Of a stretch of 16,453 bases of DNA, positions 1 through 6,929 are shown one piece after another. The notes below the pieces were generated by a model. The model was given only the letters and a program-made list of their open reading frames with translations, was not told the DNA's origin and ran no database searches. The position numbers and the translations under genes were made by a program. Within the stretch, counting starts at the first letter, position 1, and every line of letters starts with the position of its first letter. Source of the DNA: Desulfonema limicola (GTDB lineage Bacteria > Desulfobacterota > Desulfobacteria > Desulfobacterales > Desulfosalsimonadaceae); contig DYLE01000030.1 in assembly GCA_020722245.1 (NCBI GenBank), positions 1 to 16,453 on the forward strand, written 5' to 3'.

Positions 1-27
1 CGCGTAAAATCAATCGCGGATTTTGGG
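1..27 (+). repeat. 27-bp repeat, copy 1 (upstream of dctP)
   Basis: These 27 bases occur again, exactly and in inverted orientation, at 16401-16427. The unit contains a short inverted repeat (AAAATC, 7-base spacer, GATTTT). It ends 48 bases before the dctP start codon. The second copy lies upstream of the OmpA-type lipoprotein gene, so both copies point the same way relative to the downstream gene. It could be a dispersed repeat at which the assembly broke, or a shared operator. The copy may extend left of base 1. Confidence 0.8.
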
Positions 28-75
28 TCATTTTTTTCTGTTTCAAATTCCGACAGGCTGTGATAGAGAGCCGGC

Positions 76-1170
76 ATGAATTCCCTTGCGGGGTTTCATT
101 TCCTAAAACGCATTCAAATTATTCCGGTCATTTTTTTTCTGCTTGCAGTGGTTCTGCGGGCTTCCCCTGCCGAGGGGTTTAAAAAGGAGTATAAGCTCCA
201 GGTGGCGGTGGGACCGACCTTTTACTGGAGCCAGGGGGCGGCCAAGTTCGCCGAACTGGTGGAACAAAAGACCGGCGGCGCCATTCGCGTCAAACCCTAT
301 TACGGAAGCGCGCTGCTTCAGGGCGCCCAGCTTAAGGTGGTCCAGCTGGTTTCCAAGGGGGTGATCGACTGCGCCTTTGAATCCACCATCAATATTTCGC
401 CGGTGATCCCTGAGTGCAATATTTTTTCCCTTCCGTTTTTTATCAATACCTTTGAAAACCTGGATAGGATAGAAAACGGACAAACCGGAGAGGCAATTTT
501 TGAGGCAATGAAAAAAAAGGGGGTGATGCCCCTGGCCTGGGGGGAAAACGGGTTCCGCCAGATCACCAACAGCAAAAGAACCATCCGCATGCCCGAGGAC
601 CTGAAGGGGTTAAAGCTGAGGGTGGTGGGAAGTCCGATTTTTATTGATATTTTCAGATCACTGGGGGCGGACCCGGTCAACATGAACTGGGGGGATGCGA
701 TCACCGCGTTTCAGCAGGGGGTGGTGGACGGCCAGGAGAACCCGGCCGGGGTGTTGATTCCGGTGCAGATCTGGCAGTTTCACAAACAGGCGACCTTCTG
801 GAATTACCTGGCCGATCCCCTGATCCTCTTCTGGAACAAAAAACAGTGGGAGGACTTTCCTCAAAAAATTCAACAGGGGATTGCGGAAGCCGCTGTAGAG
901 GCGGCCCAGTATGAAAAGGCGCTGTGCCGGGCCGGGCTGGATGGAGAAACATCCATCCGGCTGCTTGAGCAAAAATTTAATCACGAGATGGCGGTGCCGG
1001 ACCCGATGGGGCATTTGCGGGAACAAAAAATGACCGTGACCGTGCTTTCAGACCGGGAAAGGGCCGCGTTTAAATCAGCCACTCAGCCGGTGTTTGAAAA
1101 ATGGGCGGAAAAAATCGGCAAAGACCTGGTGGACGGAGCAAGGGCCGACATGGCCCAACTGCAGGAATAA
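76..1170 (+). CDS. dctP: TRAP transporter substrate-binding protein, DctP family
   Basis: Periplasmic receptor of a tripartite ATP-independent periplasmic (TRAP) transporter. It captures a solute, usually a carboxylate, and hands it to the DctQM membrane unit, which is driven by an ion gradient. The product has 364 residues, typical of the family. A basic, hydrophobic signal peptide spans about residues 8-33, with a likely cleavage region at ASPAEG. The DctP core follows: the conserved arginine region LRVVGSP (R182), which in characterised members salt-bridges the substrate carboxylate, then NWGDAITAFQQGVVDGQENP (203-223). ATG 76 is preceded by a weak purine-rich stretch (GAGAG) and gives a sensible signal peptide. 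dctQ and dctM follow on the same strand, so this is a complete three-gene system. The substrate cannot be read from the sequence. No regulator gene is adjacent. Confidence 0.95.
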   Translation: MNSLAGFHFLKRIQIIPVIFFLLAVVLRASPAEGFKKEYKLQVAVGPTFYWSQGAAKFAELVEQKTGGAIRVKPYYGSALLQGAQLKVVQLVSKGVIDCAFESTINISPVIPECNIFSLPFFINTFENLDRIENGQTGEAIFEAMKKKGVMPLAWGENGFRQITNSKRTIRMPEDLKGLKLRVVGSPIFIDIFRSLGADPVNMNWGDAITAFQQGVVDGQENPAGVLIPVQIWQFHKQATFWNYLADPLILFWNKKQWEDFPQKIQQGIAEAAVEAAQYEKALCRAGLDGETSIRLLEQKFNHEMAVPDPMGHLREQKMTVTVLSDRERAAFKSATQPVFEKWAEKIGKDLVDGARADMAQLQE

Positions 1171-1236
1171 AAGGCTTTTTCCGGATCGAGCAACGGATCC
1201 CTTCAATCAATAAATTTATTAAAAATTCAAATAAAT

Positions 1237-1740
1237 ATGAATAAAAACGCAGGCATGCTTTCAAAACCCCGTCTTCGCATGGACCACCTGATCGCCGCGC
1301 TTCTTCTTTTTTTGATGGCCGCCATCGCCTTTATCAACGCCCTGAGCCGCTACCTGTTTCACTTTTCATTTGCCGCCACCGAAGAGATCACCATCAACCT
1401 GTTTGTCTGGCTGACCGTCATCGGATCAGGCATCGCCTTTGAACGGGGAGGCCAGCTGGGAATGGTGACCCTCTACAACCTGTTTCCTAACCGGGTAAAA
1501 AAATGGGTTATAGTTTTTAGCGCCCTGATGAGCGCTGGGCTTTTTGTGGTCGTGGACCTGTTCATGCTCCAGGCCATTTATGATGAAATCCTGCTGTTTC
1601 AGGCCACATCCCCGGGCCTGGGGGTTCCGGTGTGGATCTATTACTCGGGAATCCCGGCGCTTTCTGTCTTTGTTTTTTCAGGGATCTATAAAAACGCAGC
1701 AGCCAGCCTTCAGCATATGGAAAGCGGACCTGAAGAATAG
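1237..1740 (+). CDS. dctQ: TRAP transporter small permease, DctQ family
   Basis: Small membrane subunit of the TRAP transporter. It scaffolds the large permease and helps dock the periplasmic receptor. The product has 167 residues with four hydrophobic segments, beginning near residues 17-35, 50-66, 86-107 and 130-150, the expected topology for the family. The start is uncertain: ATG 1237 lacks a clear Shine-Dalgarno sequence, and in-frame ATGs at 1255 (M7) and 1279 (M15) would keep all four membrane segments. The 66-base gap after dctP holds a weak stem (GGATC/GATCC, 1183-1200) and AT-rich sequence. The gene abuts dctM with no gap (TAG directly followed by ATG), so the two are very probably translationally coupled. 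Confidence 0.92.
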   Translation: MNKNAGMLSKPRLRMDHLIAALLLFLMAAIAFINALSRYLFHFSFAATEEITINLFVWLTVIGSGIAFERGGQLGMVTLYNLFPNRVKKWVIVFSALMSAGLFVVVDLFMLQAIYDEILLFQATSPGLGVPVWIYYSGIPALSVFVFSGIYKNAAASLQHMESGPEE

Positions 1741-3030
1741 ATGGATATCCTTCTGCTCGCCCTGGTATTTTTTATCCTCATGCTCATCGGCCTGCCCATC
1801 GGTACGGCTCTGGGGGCGGCGGCCGTGGTCACGGTGTTCGGGTTTAACCTGGGGGCCGGCATCATCGGCATCGGTTTTTCTTCGGGGATCGCCTCGTTTC
1901 CCCTGCTTGCGGTCCCCTTTTTTATCCTGGCCGGCGTGATGCTTGATAAAGCCGGGCTTGCCGCAGCCATCGCCCGGTTCTTCGAACTCTTGCTGGGTCG
2001 GGTTACCGGCGGCCTGGCCATGGTGGCGGTGTTTACCTGCATGCTTTGGGGCGCGCTTTCCGGATCCGGACCGGCGACCACAGCGGCGGTGGGTCTGATC
2101 CTGCTGGTCCCCATGATCAAACACGGGTATGATAAAAATTTTGCCGGCGCGGTGATCGCCAACTCCTCGGATCTCTCCATCATTATTCCGCCCAGCATCG
2201 CCTTTATCATCTACGGCAGCATCACCAGCGTTTCGGTCAGCGCGCTGTTTGTCGCGGGCGTCATTCCGGGAATCCTCATCGGAATCGCCACGGCGCTGAC
2301 CGCCTATCTCATTTCAAAAAAGCGGGGGTATAAAGGCATCACCCGGCAAGGGGACCTTCGCCAGATCCTGACCGCCTTAAAGGACGCGCTATGGGCGTTT
2401 TTCTCGCCGGTCATTATTCTGGGCGGGATCTACACCGGGGTTTTCACCCCCACGGAGGCGGCCGTGGTGAGCGTGTTCTACAGCCTTTTTGTGGCGGTTT
2501 TCATTTACCGATCCATCACCTGGGCCGGCCTTATGGATGTTCTTGTGGACGCAAGTGTCACCAGTTCCGTGATCATGTTCATTGTGGCGTTTGCCGGGAT
2601 TTTTTCATGGACCGCCTCGGTCACCGGCGCCATCGACCGGGCCGCGGCGTTTATCGTCGGCATCTCCCCGAACGCCTATATCATGATTATCCTCATCAAC
2701 CTGCTGCTGCTGGTGCTGGGCATGTTCATCGACGCCATTTCCATCTCCTATTTGGTGATGCCGATCCTCATTCCGGTGATGAAGGCCTTTCATATCGATC
2801 CGCTCTGGTACGGGGTTATTTTTGTCACGGCCCTGGCCATCGGACAGACCACGCCGCCGGTGGGGGTTAACCTGTTCACCGCCGCCAACCTGATCCATTC
2901 CGATGTGGATGCCGTGGCCCAACAGGCGATTCCGTTTGTACTAGTGGATATCCTGGTTTTAATTATTCTTTCGGTTTTTCCGGGGCTTTCCCTTTTTCTT
3001 CCCAGGCTGGCCGGGTTGCACGGTTCATAA
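1741..3030 (+). CDS. dctM: TRAP transporter large permease, DctM family
   Basis: Large, multi-spanning transport subunit of the TRAP system, through which the solute crosses the inner membrane coupled to an ion gradient. The product has 429 residues, the usual length, and is strongly hydrophobic throughout, consistent with roughly 11-12 membrane segments. Recognisable DctM stretches are GLPIGTALGAAA near the N-terminus, LWGALSGSGPATTAAVG around residues 102-118, NSSDLSIIIPPSI in the middle, FTPTEAA and GQTTPPVGVNLF near the C-terminus. It starts at the base after the dctQ stop codon, so it depends on coupling with dctQ. No convincing hairpin-plus-U-run terminator follows before the nrdD control region. 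Confidence 0.96.
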   Translation: MDILLLALVFFILMLIGLPIGTALGAAAVVTVFGFNLGAGIIGIGFSSGIASFPLLAVPFFILAGVMLDKAGLAAAIARFFELLLGRVTGGLAMVAVFTCMLWGALSGSGPATTAAVGLILLVPMIKHGYDKNFAGAVIANSSDLSIIIPPSIAFIIYGSITSVSVSALFVAGVIPGILIGIATALTAYLISKKRGYKGITRQGDLRQILTALKDALWAFFSPVIILGGIYTGVFTPTEAAVVSVFYSLFVAVFIYRSITWAGLMDVLVDASVTSSVIMFIVAFAGIFSWTASVTGAIDRAAAFIVGISPNAYIMIILINLLLLVLGMFIDAISISYLVMPILIPVMKAFHIDPLWYGVIFVTALAIGQTTPPVGVNLFTAANLIHSDVDAVAQQAIPFVLVDILVLIILSVFPGLSLFLPRLAGLHGS

Positions 3031-3051
3031 AAAAAACAGGGTTTAACTACC

Positions 3052-3067
3052 ATACCATATATTGATT
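3052..3067 (+). promoter_or_regulatory. NrdR box 1 (upstream of nrdDG)
   Basis: The core CCATATATTG (3055-3064) matches the NrdR box core CwATATATwG at nine of ten positions. It starts 31 bases before the core of box 2, the start-to-start spacing of about 31-32 bases (three helix turns) typical of paired NrdR boxes. It lies just upstream of the -35 element of the nrdD promoter. NrdR is a zinc-finger/ATP-cone repressor that controls ribonucleotide reductase genes; its gene is not in this window. Confidence 0.7.
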
Positions 3068-3074
3068 TTTTTGC

Positions 3075-3102
3075 TTGACAAATATCAATATATAGTGATA
3101 GT
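3075..3102 (+). promoter_or_regulatory. sigma70-type promoter of nrdDG
   Basis: A perfect -35 hexamer TTGACA (3075-3080) is followed after 16 bases by GATAGT (3097-3102), a four-of-six match to TATAAT. The second NrdR box occupies the spacer, so repressor binding would block polymerase. The predicted transcript would have a leader of about 100 bases before the nrdD ATG at 3208. The -10 assignment is the less certain half. Confidence 0.6.
3083..3098 (+). promoter_or_regulatory. NrdR box 2 (upstream of nrdDG)
   Basis: The core CAATATATAG (3086-3095) matches the NrdR core consensus CwATATATwG at all ten positions and is followed by TG, as in the full box. It sits between the -35 and -10 elements of the predicted nrdD promoter. 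Together with box 1 it forms the canonical phased pair, so repression by NrdR when dATP or ATP ratios are high is a strong inference. Confidence 0.78.
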
Positions 3103-3207
3103 GTGTTCATACCTGAACAGATTTCAGCGGCCTGTTAAACCATCATTTAAATAAAAAACGCACCCGTGAGAATAGGATCTTAAGGACTTTACGCGAAAGG
3201 GGTTGTC

Positions 3208-5316
3208 ATGTTTGAAAGCATCAAAAAGCGGGATGGACGGATCGTAAAATTTGACGCATCAAAGATCACCGACGCCATTGCCAAGGCCGGTAAGGCTACC
3301 GGCGAGTTTACCGAAAAAGAGGCAAAAAAACTGACCCTGAAGGTGCTGACCCTGGCCCACGAGATGATTTCTGAACAGCCTCCGGAGGTGGAGGATATTC
3401 AGGATATCGTTGAACGGGTTCTGCTGGACTCTCCGTTCTATAAAACCGCCAAGGCGTATATCATCTACCGGGAACAGCATGCCCAGATTCGAAACATTGC
3501 TGCACGGGCAAACGTCGAACTGGTGGAACACTATGTGGACCAGATGGACTGGAAAATCAAAGAAAACAGCAACATGAGTTATTCGTTGCAGGGGCTGAAC
3601 AACTACATCTCATCCGACATCACCGCCGAGTACTGGCTCCGGCGGATCTACCCCCCGGAGATTCGAAACGCCCATACCAGCGGGGACCTGCATATCCACG
3701 ATTTAAGCCAGCTTTCGGTCTACTGCGTGGGATGGGACCTTCAGGACCTGCTCAAGGTCGGGTTTATGGGGGTTCCCGGCAAGGTTGAAAGCGCGCCGCC
3801 CAAGCACTTAAGATCCGCATTGGGCCAGATCGTCAACTTTTTCTATACCCTCCAGGGCGAGGCGGCCGGCGCCCAGGCGGTTTCCAATCTTGACACCCTG
3901 CTGGCGCCGTTCATCCGGTATGACCACCTCTCCTACAAGGAGGTAAAACAGGCGTTCCAGGAGTTTGTGTTTAATGTCAACATTCCCACACGGGTCGGCT
4001 TTCAGACCCCGTTTACCAACATCACCATGGACCTGACCGTTCCGGTCACCTTAAAGGATTCCCCGGTCATCATCGGCGGGGAGTACCAGAAGGAAACCTA
4101 CGGCAGTTTTCAGCCGGAAATGGACATGCTAAACAGCGCCTTTGCCGAGGTGATGATGGAAGGGGACGCCAAGGGTCGGGTTTTTACCTTTCCCATTCCC
4201 ACCTACAACATCACCAGGGATTTTGACTGGAGCAATAAAAACATCGAAAACATATGGAAAATGACAGGAAAATACGGCATTCCCTACTTTTCCAATTTCG
4301 TCAATTCGGACATGTCGCCCGAGGACGCCCGGTCCATGTGCTGCCGCCTGCGGCTGGACACCCGGGAGCTGCATAAACGGGGAGGCGGGCTCTTCGGCGC
4401 AAACCCCCTGACCGGCTCCATCGGGGTGGTCACCATCAACCTTCCTCGAATCGGATACACCGCCGCCAGCCGGGACGATTTTTTTGATGCGCTCAACCGG
4501 CAGGTGGATATCGCCAAGGAGAGCCTCATCATCAAACGCAAGGTGCTGGAAAAATTCACCGAGCAAAACCTCTATCCCTATTCCAAGTTTTATCTGCGAG
4601 CCATCAAGGAAAGGACCGGCGCATACTGGAGCCACCATTTTTCCACCATCGGCATCATCGGCATGAACGAGGCCTGCTTAAACTTCCTGAAAAAGGACAT
4701 CGCAAGCCCGGAGGGGCATGCATTTGCCCTTGAGGTGCTTGAGTTTCTGCGCCAGCGGATTCAACGCATCCAGGCGGAAACCGGGGAGATCTTCAACCTT
4801 GAGGCCACCCCCGGCGAGGGAACCTCCTTCCGCCTGGCCATGATGGATAAAAAACGCTACCCGGACATCATCTGCGCAAACGAATCGTTCTATCGCGACG
4901 GCGCAGACCCCTTCTACACCAACTCCAGCCAGCTTCCGGTCAATTACACGGATGATATCTTTGAAGCTTTAGAGCTTCAAGACGAGCTTCAGACAAAATA
5001 CACCGGAGGGACGGTTTTCCATATCTTTCTCGGCGAACAGGTGGAGGACACCGCAACGACCCGAAGCCTGGTGAAAAAAGTCACCGATCACTTCCGGCTG
5101 CCGTATTTTACCCTAACCCCCACCTTCAGCGTCTGCGCCAGCCATGGGTATTTACCCGGCCATCACGAGGAGTGCCCGAAATGCCATATGCCCACGGAGA
5201 TCTATTCCCGAATCGTCGGATACCTGAGGCCGGTCAACCAGTGGAACAACGGCAAGCAGTCCGAATTTAACATTCGAAAAACATTCGACCTGAATAAAAC
5301 CCAGGCGGCCAACTGA
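3208..5316 (+). CDS. nrdD: anaerobic (class III) ribonucleoside-triphosphate reductase
   Basis: Glycyl-radical enzyme that reduces ribonucleoside triphosphates to deoxyribonucleotides without oxygen, supplying DNA precursors. The product has 702 residues. An N-terminal ATP-cone (about residues 3-95, starting FESIKKRDGRIVKFD) gives allosteric control by ATP/dATP. The catalytic barrel follows, with candidate active-site cysteines C173 (in YCVGWDLQDLL) and C378/C379 (in MCCRLRLD). Near the C-terminus is a zinc-site-like pattern, CASHGYLPGHHEECPKC, and then the glycyl-radical loop RIVGYLRPVNQWNNGK, whose radical glycine is probably G671. ATG 3208 has a purine-rich GAAAGGGG element just upstream. 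nrdG follows two bases after the stop. Paired NrdR boxes upstream point to repression by NrdR. This class is oxygen-sensitive, consistent with an anaerobic or facultative host. Confidence 0.98.
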   Translation: MFESIKKRDGRIVKFDASKITDAIAKAGKATGEFTEKEAKKLTLKVLTLAHEMISEQPPEVEDIQDIVERVLLDSPFYKTAKAYIIYREQHAQIRNIAARANVELVEHYVDQMDWKIKENSNMSYSLQGLNNYISSDITAEYWLRRIYPPEIRNAHTSGDLHIHDLSQLSVYCVGWDLQDLLKVGFMGVPGKVESAPPKHLRSALGQIVNFFYTLQGEAAGAQAVSNLDTLLAPFIRYDHLSYKEVKQAFQEFVFNVNIPTRVGFQTPFTNITMDLTVPVTLKDSPVIIGGEYQKETYGSFQPEMDMLNSAFAEVMMEGDAKGRVFTFPIPTYNITRDFDWSNKNIENIWKMTGKYGIPYFSNFVNSDMSPEDARSMCCRLRLDTRELHKRGGGLFGANPLTGSIGVVTINLPRIGYTAASRDDFFDALNRQVDIAKESLIIKRKVLEKFTEQNLYPYSKFYLRAIKERTGAYWSHHFSTIGIIGMNEACLNFLKKDIASPEGHAFALEVLEFLRQRIQRIQAETGEIFNLEATPGEGTSFRLAMMDKKRYPDIICANESFYRDGADPFYTNSSQLPVNYTDDIFEALELQDELQTKYTGGTVFHIFLGEQVEDTATTRSLVKKVTDHFRLPYFTLTPTFSVCASHGYLPGHHEECPKCHMPTEIYSRIVGYLRPVNQWNNGKQSEFNIRKTFDLNKTQAAN

Positions 5317-5318
5317 TC

Positions 5319-6014
5319 ATGCGTATCGGCGGGATTCAAAAAACCTCCCTGATCGATTACCCTTCAAAAATCAGCTGCGTGATCTTTACCCTGGGCTGTA
5401 ATTTCGACTGCCCCTACTGCCACAACCCGGAGCTGGTCAAGCCGTCTCTTAAAGAGAAAGGGCTCGATCCTCAGGAGGTGCTTGCGTTTTTAAAAAAGCG
5501 CAGACCGATTCTGGGCGGGGTGGTGATCACCGGAGGGGAACCGACCCTGCAGAGCGACCTTTCTTTTTTCTGCCGGGAAGTCAAAAACCTTGGCTACCCG
5601 ATCAAACTGGATACCAACGGAAGCCGTCCGAATGTCGTAAGGCAGCTGATTGACGAGTCGCTGATCGACTATATCGCCATGGATGTAAAAACCGTTCCTG
5701 AGCGGTATGCGCCAGTCATCGCCCCCCGGTGCGAGCCCCGGGATATTCGGTCCAGCGTCCAAATGATTCTAAAATCCGGGCTGCCCCATGAGTTCCGAAC
5801 CACCTGCGTCAAGCCGATGGTGGACGAAGACGCCATGGGGATCATGTCGCGCATCATAGACGGCGCGGACCTTCTGGCGCTTCAAAAAGTGCAAACCCAA
5901 AACGTGCTGCACCCTGAATTTTTCAATGGAAAAGACCGGTGTTACAGCGATCCTGACCTCAAGCGGCTTCAATCCATCGCCGCGCCCCATGTCAAATCCT
6001 GCATTATCCGTTGA
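5319..6014 (+). CDS. nrdG: anaerobic ribonucleotide reductase activating protein (radical SAM)
   Basis: Radical S-adenosylmethionine activase that abstracts a hydrogen from the NrdD radical glycine, switching the reductase on. The product has 231 residues. The iron-sulfur-binding motif CNFDCPYC (CX3CX2C) is near residues 27-34, followed by GGEPT (radical-SAM SAM-binding motif) around residues 73-77 and TNGSRP further on. It is somewhat longer than the roughly 155-residue E. coli type and resembles the longer type common in anaerobes. The ATG lies two bases after the nrdD stop with no strong ribosome-binding site of its own, so it is probably translationally coupled. It converges with the phosphopantetheinyl transferase gene; the two stops are only nine bases apart with no obvious terminator between. 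Confidence 0.96.
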   Translation: MRIGGIQKTSLIDYPSKISCVIFTLGCNFDCPYCHNPELVKPSLKEKGLDPQEVLAFLKKRRPILGGVVITGGEPTLQSDLSFFCREVKNLGYPIKLDTNGSRPNVVRQLIDESLIDYIAMDVKTVPERYAPVIAPRCEPRDIRSSVQMILKSGLPHEFRTTCVKPMVDEDAMGIMSRIIDGADLLALQKVQTQNVLHPEFFNGKDRCYSDPDLKRLQSIAAPHVKSCIIR

Positions 6015-6023
6015 ATCCGGACT

Positions 6024-6758
6024 CTATGGCCGCCATTTCCGGCACACCATTCGGCAGGAGGCATCGCCCTCCAGGGCAACGGCTGCGGCATGTTTCTCAT
6101 CCACAAAGAGAGGCCGGACCAACCAGGGCTTTTGGGAATCATCCAAAACCACCGTCTCAGAGGTGATCCCACGGGTGTCGGCGGCCAGATCAATCCGGTG
6201 CAATCCGCTCAGGCCGTCTCCTCTGGCCTTGAGGCAGGCCTCCTTCATGGACCAGTATTGAAAAAATATTTTATTTTGCGAATTCGGAGGTTGTGCACGG
6301 ATTTGGGCCGCCTCCTTTTCGGAAAAGTAGCGTCGAACCATCGCGGCCATGCCGGAGAGCGGGCCTATCCGCTCGATATCCACCCCGATGCTGCGGTTTT
6401 TGCATATGCCATACAGCGCTGTTCCCCGGGAGTGGGAAAGGTTGAAACAAAGGCCAAACGAAGGGCTCGAATCGGCAAGATACGGCTTTCCCTGCCGGGT
6501 ATATTCAAAGCACACTTTTTCCGGTGGAATTTTCAGGTAGCTCCCCAAAATGATTCTCAGCAGGCCGCGGGCTGCCGTAAAATAAGTCCGATGCAAAGGA
6601 TGAATGAGCCGCCTTGCGCGGTTCTTCTCCTGCTCCGAAAGCAGCGCCGCCAGTTGCGAAATCACCCTCTCTGAAAGATCAAGGTCCGCCCACCAGGCAT
6701 GCACCTCATCGTCCGGAACAGGATCCTCAAGGCTGCGAAGAATATCGGCTGGCGGCAT
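6024..6758 (-). CDS. 4'-phosphopantetheinyl transferase, Sfp type
   Basis: Transfers the 4'-phosphopantetheine arm from coenzyme A to a serine of an acyl or peptidyl carrier protein, producing the active holo form. The product has 244 residues, the size of the Sfp/Gsp/HetI subfamily. Motifs in order: GKPYL (90-94), FNLSHS (105-110), GVDIE (125-129, with metal-binding D127 and E129) and WSMKEACLKARGDG (169-182, with E173 and K177). ATG 6758 has AGAGG five bases upstream. No polyketide or peptide synthetase is nearby, so it may serve fatty-acid ACP or a distant pathway. It is transcribed alone, convergent with nrdG and divergent from the acyl-CoA dehydrogenase. Confidence 0.95.
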   Translation of the reverse strand: MPPADILRSLEDPVPDDEVHAWWADLDLSERVISQLAALLSEQEKNRARRLIHPLHRTYFTAARGLLRIILGSYLKIPPEKVCFEYTRQGKPYLADSSPSFGLCFNLSHSRGTALYGICKNRSIGVDIERIGPLSGMAAMVRRYFSEKEAAQIRAQPPNSQNKIFFQYWSMKEACLKARGDGLSGLHRIDLAADTRGITSETVVLDDSQKPWLVRPLFVDEKHAAAVALEGDASCRMVCRKWRP

Positions 6759-6851
6759 GAAATCCTCTTTAGCGGGTTTGAGGGTAAATCATTTGCTTTG
6801 GTATAATATTTACCATAACAGCTTATACATTTTCATTCAAACCATTATCCC

Positions 6852-6880
6852 TTGACACCGATGCGTGAATGAAATTAAAT
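6852..6880 (+). promoter_or_regulatory. sigma70-type promoter of the acyl-CoA dehydrogenase gene
   Basis: TTGACA (6852-6857) and TTAAAT (6875-6880) are separated by 17 bases, a strong -35 and a fair -10 at ideal spacing. The palindrome at 6875-6900 begins at the -10, so a bound repressor would block initiation. An alternative promoter lies upstream (TTGAGG 6778-6783, 18-base spacer, TATAAT 6802-6807). Confidence 0.6.
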
Positions 6881-6900
6881 TTACGTTAACGTTAATTTTA
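6875..6900 (+). promoter_or_regulatory. palindromic operator at the acyl-CoA dehydrogenase promoter
   Basis: A 26-base palindrome, centred between 6887 and 6888, in which eleven of thirteen base pairs are symmetric. The inner ten bases, ACGTTAACGT, are perfectly symmetric. It overlaps the predicted -10 and start site and ends 29 bases before the ATG. Such sites are typical of TetR- or MerR-type regulators of fatty-acid or branched-chain amino-acid degradation genes, but no regulator gene is adjacent, so the binding protein is unknown. Confidence 0.65.
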
Positions 6901-6929
6901 GCGGACTCTATCTTTAAGAAGGGGAAAAA

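Noticed and set aside
6090..6674. 194-codon open frame on the plus strand
   Set aside because: Antisense to the phosphopantetheinyl transferase, which has all family motifs.
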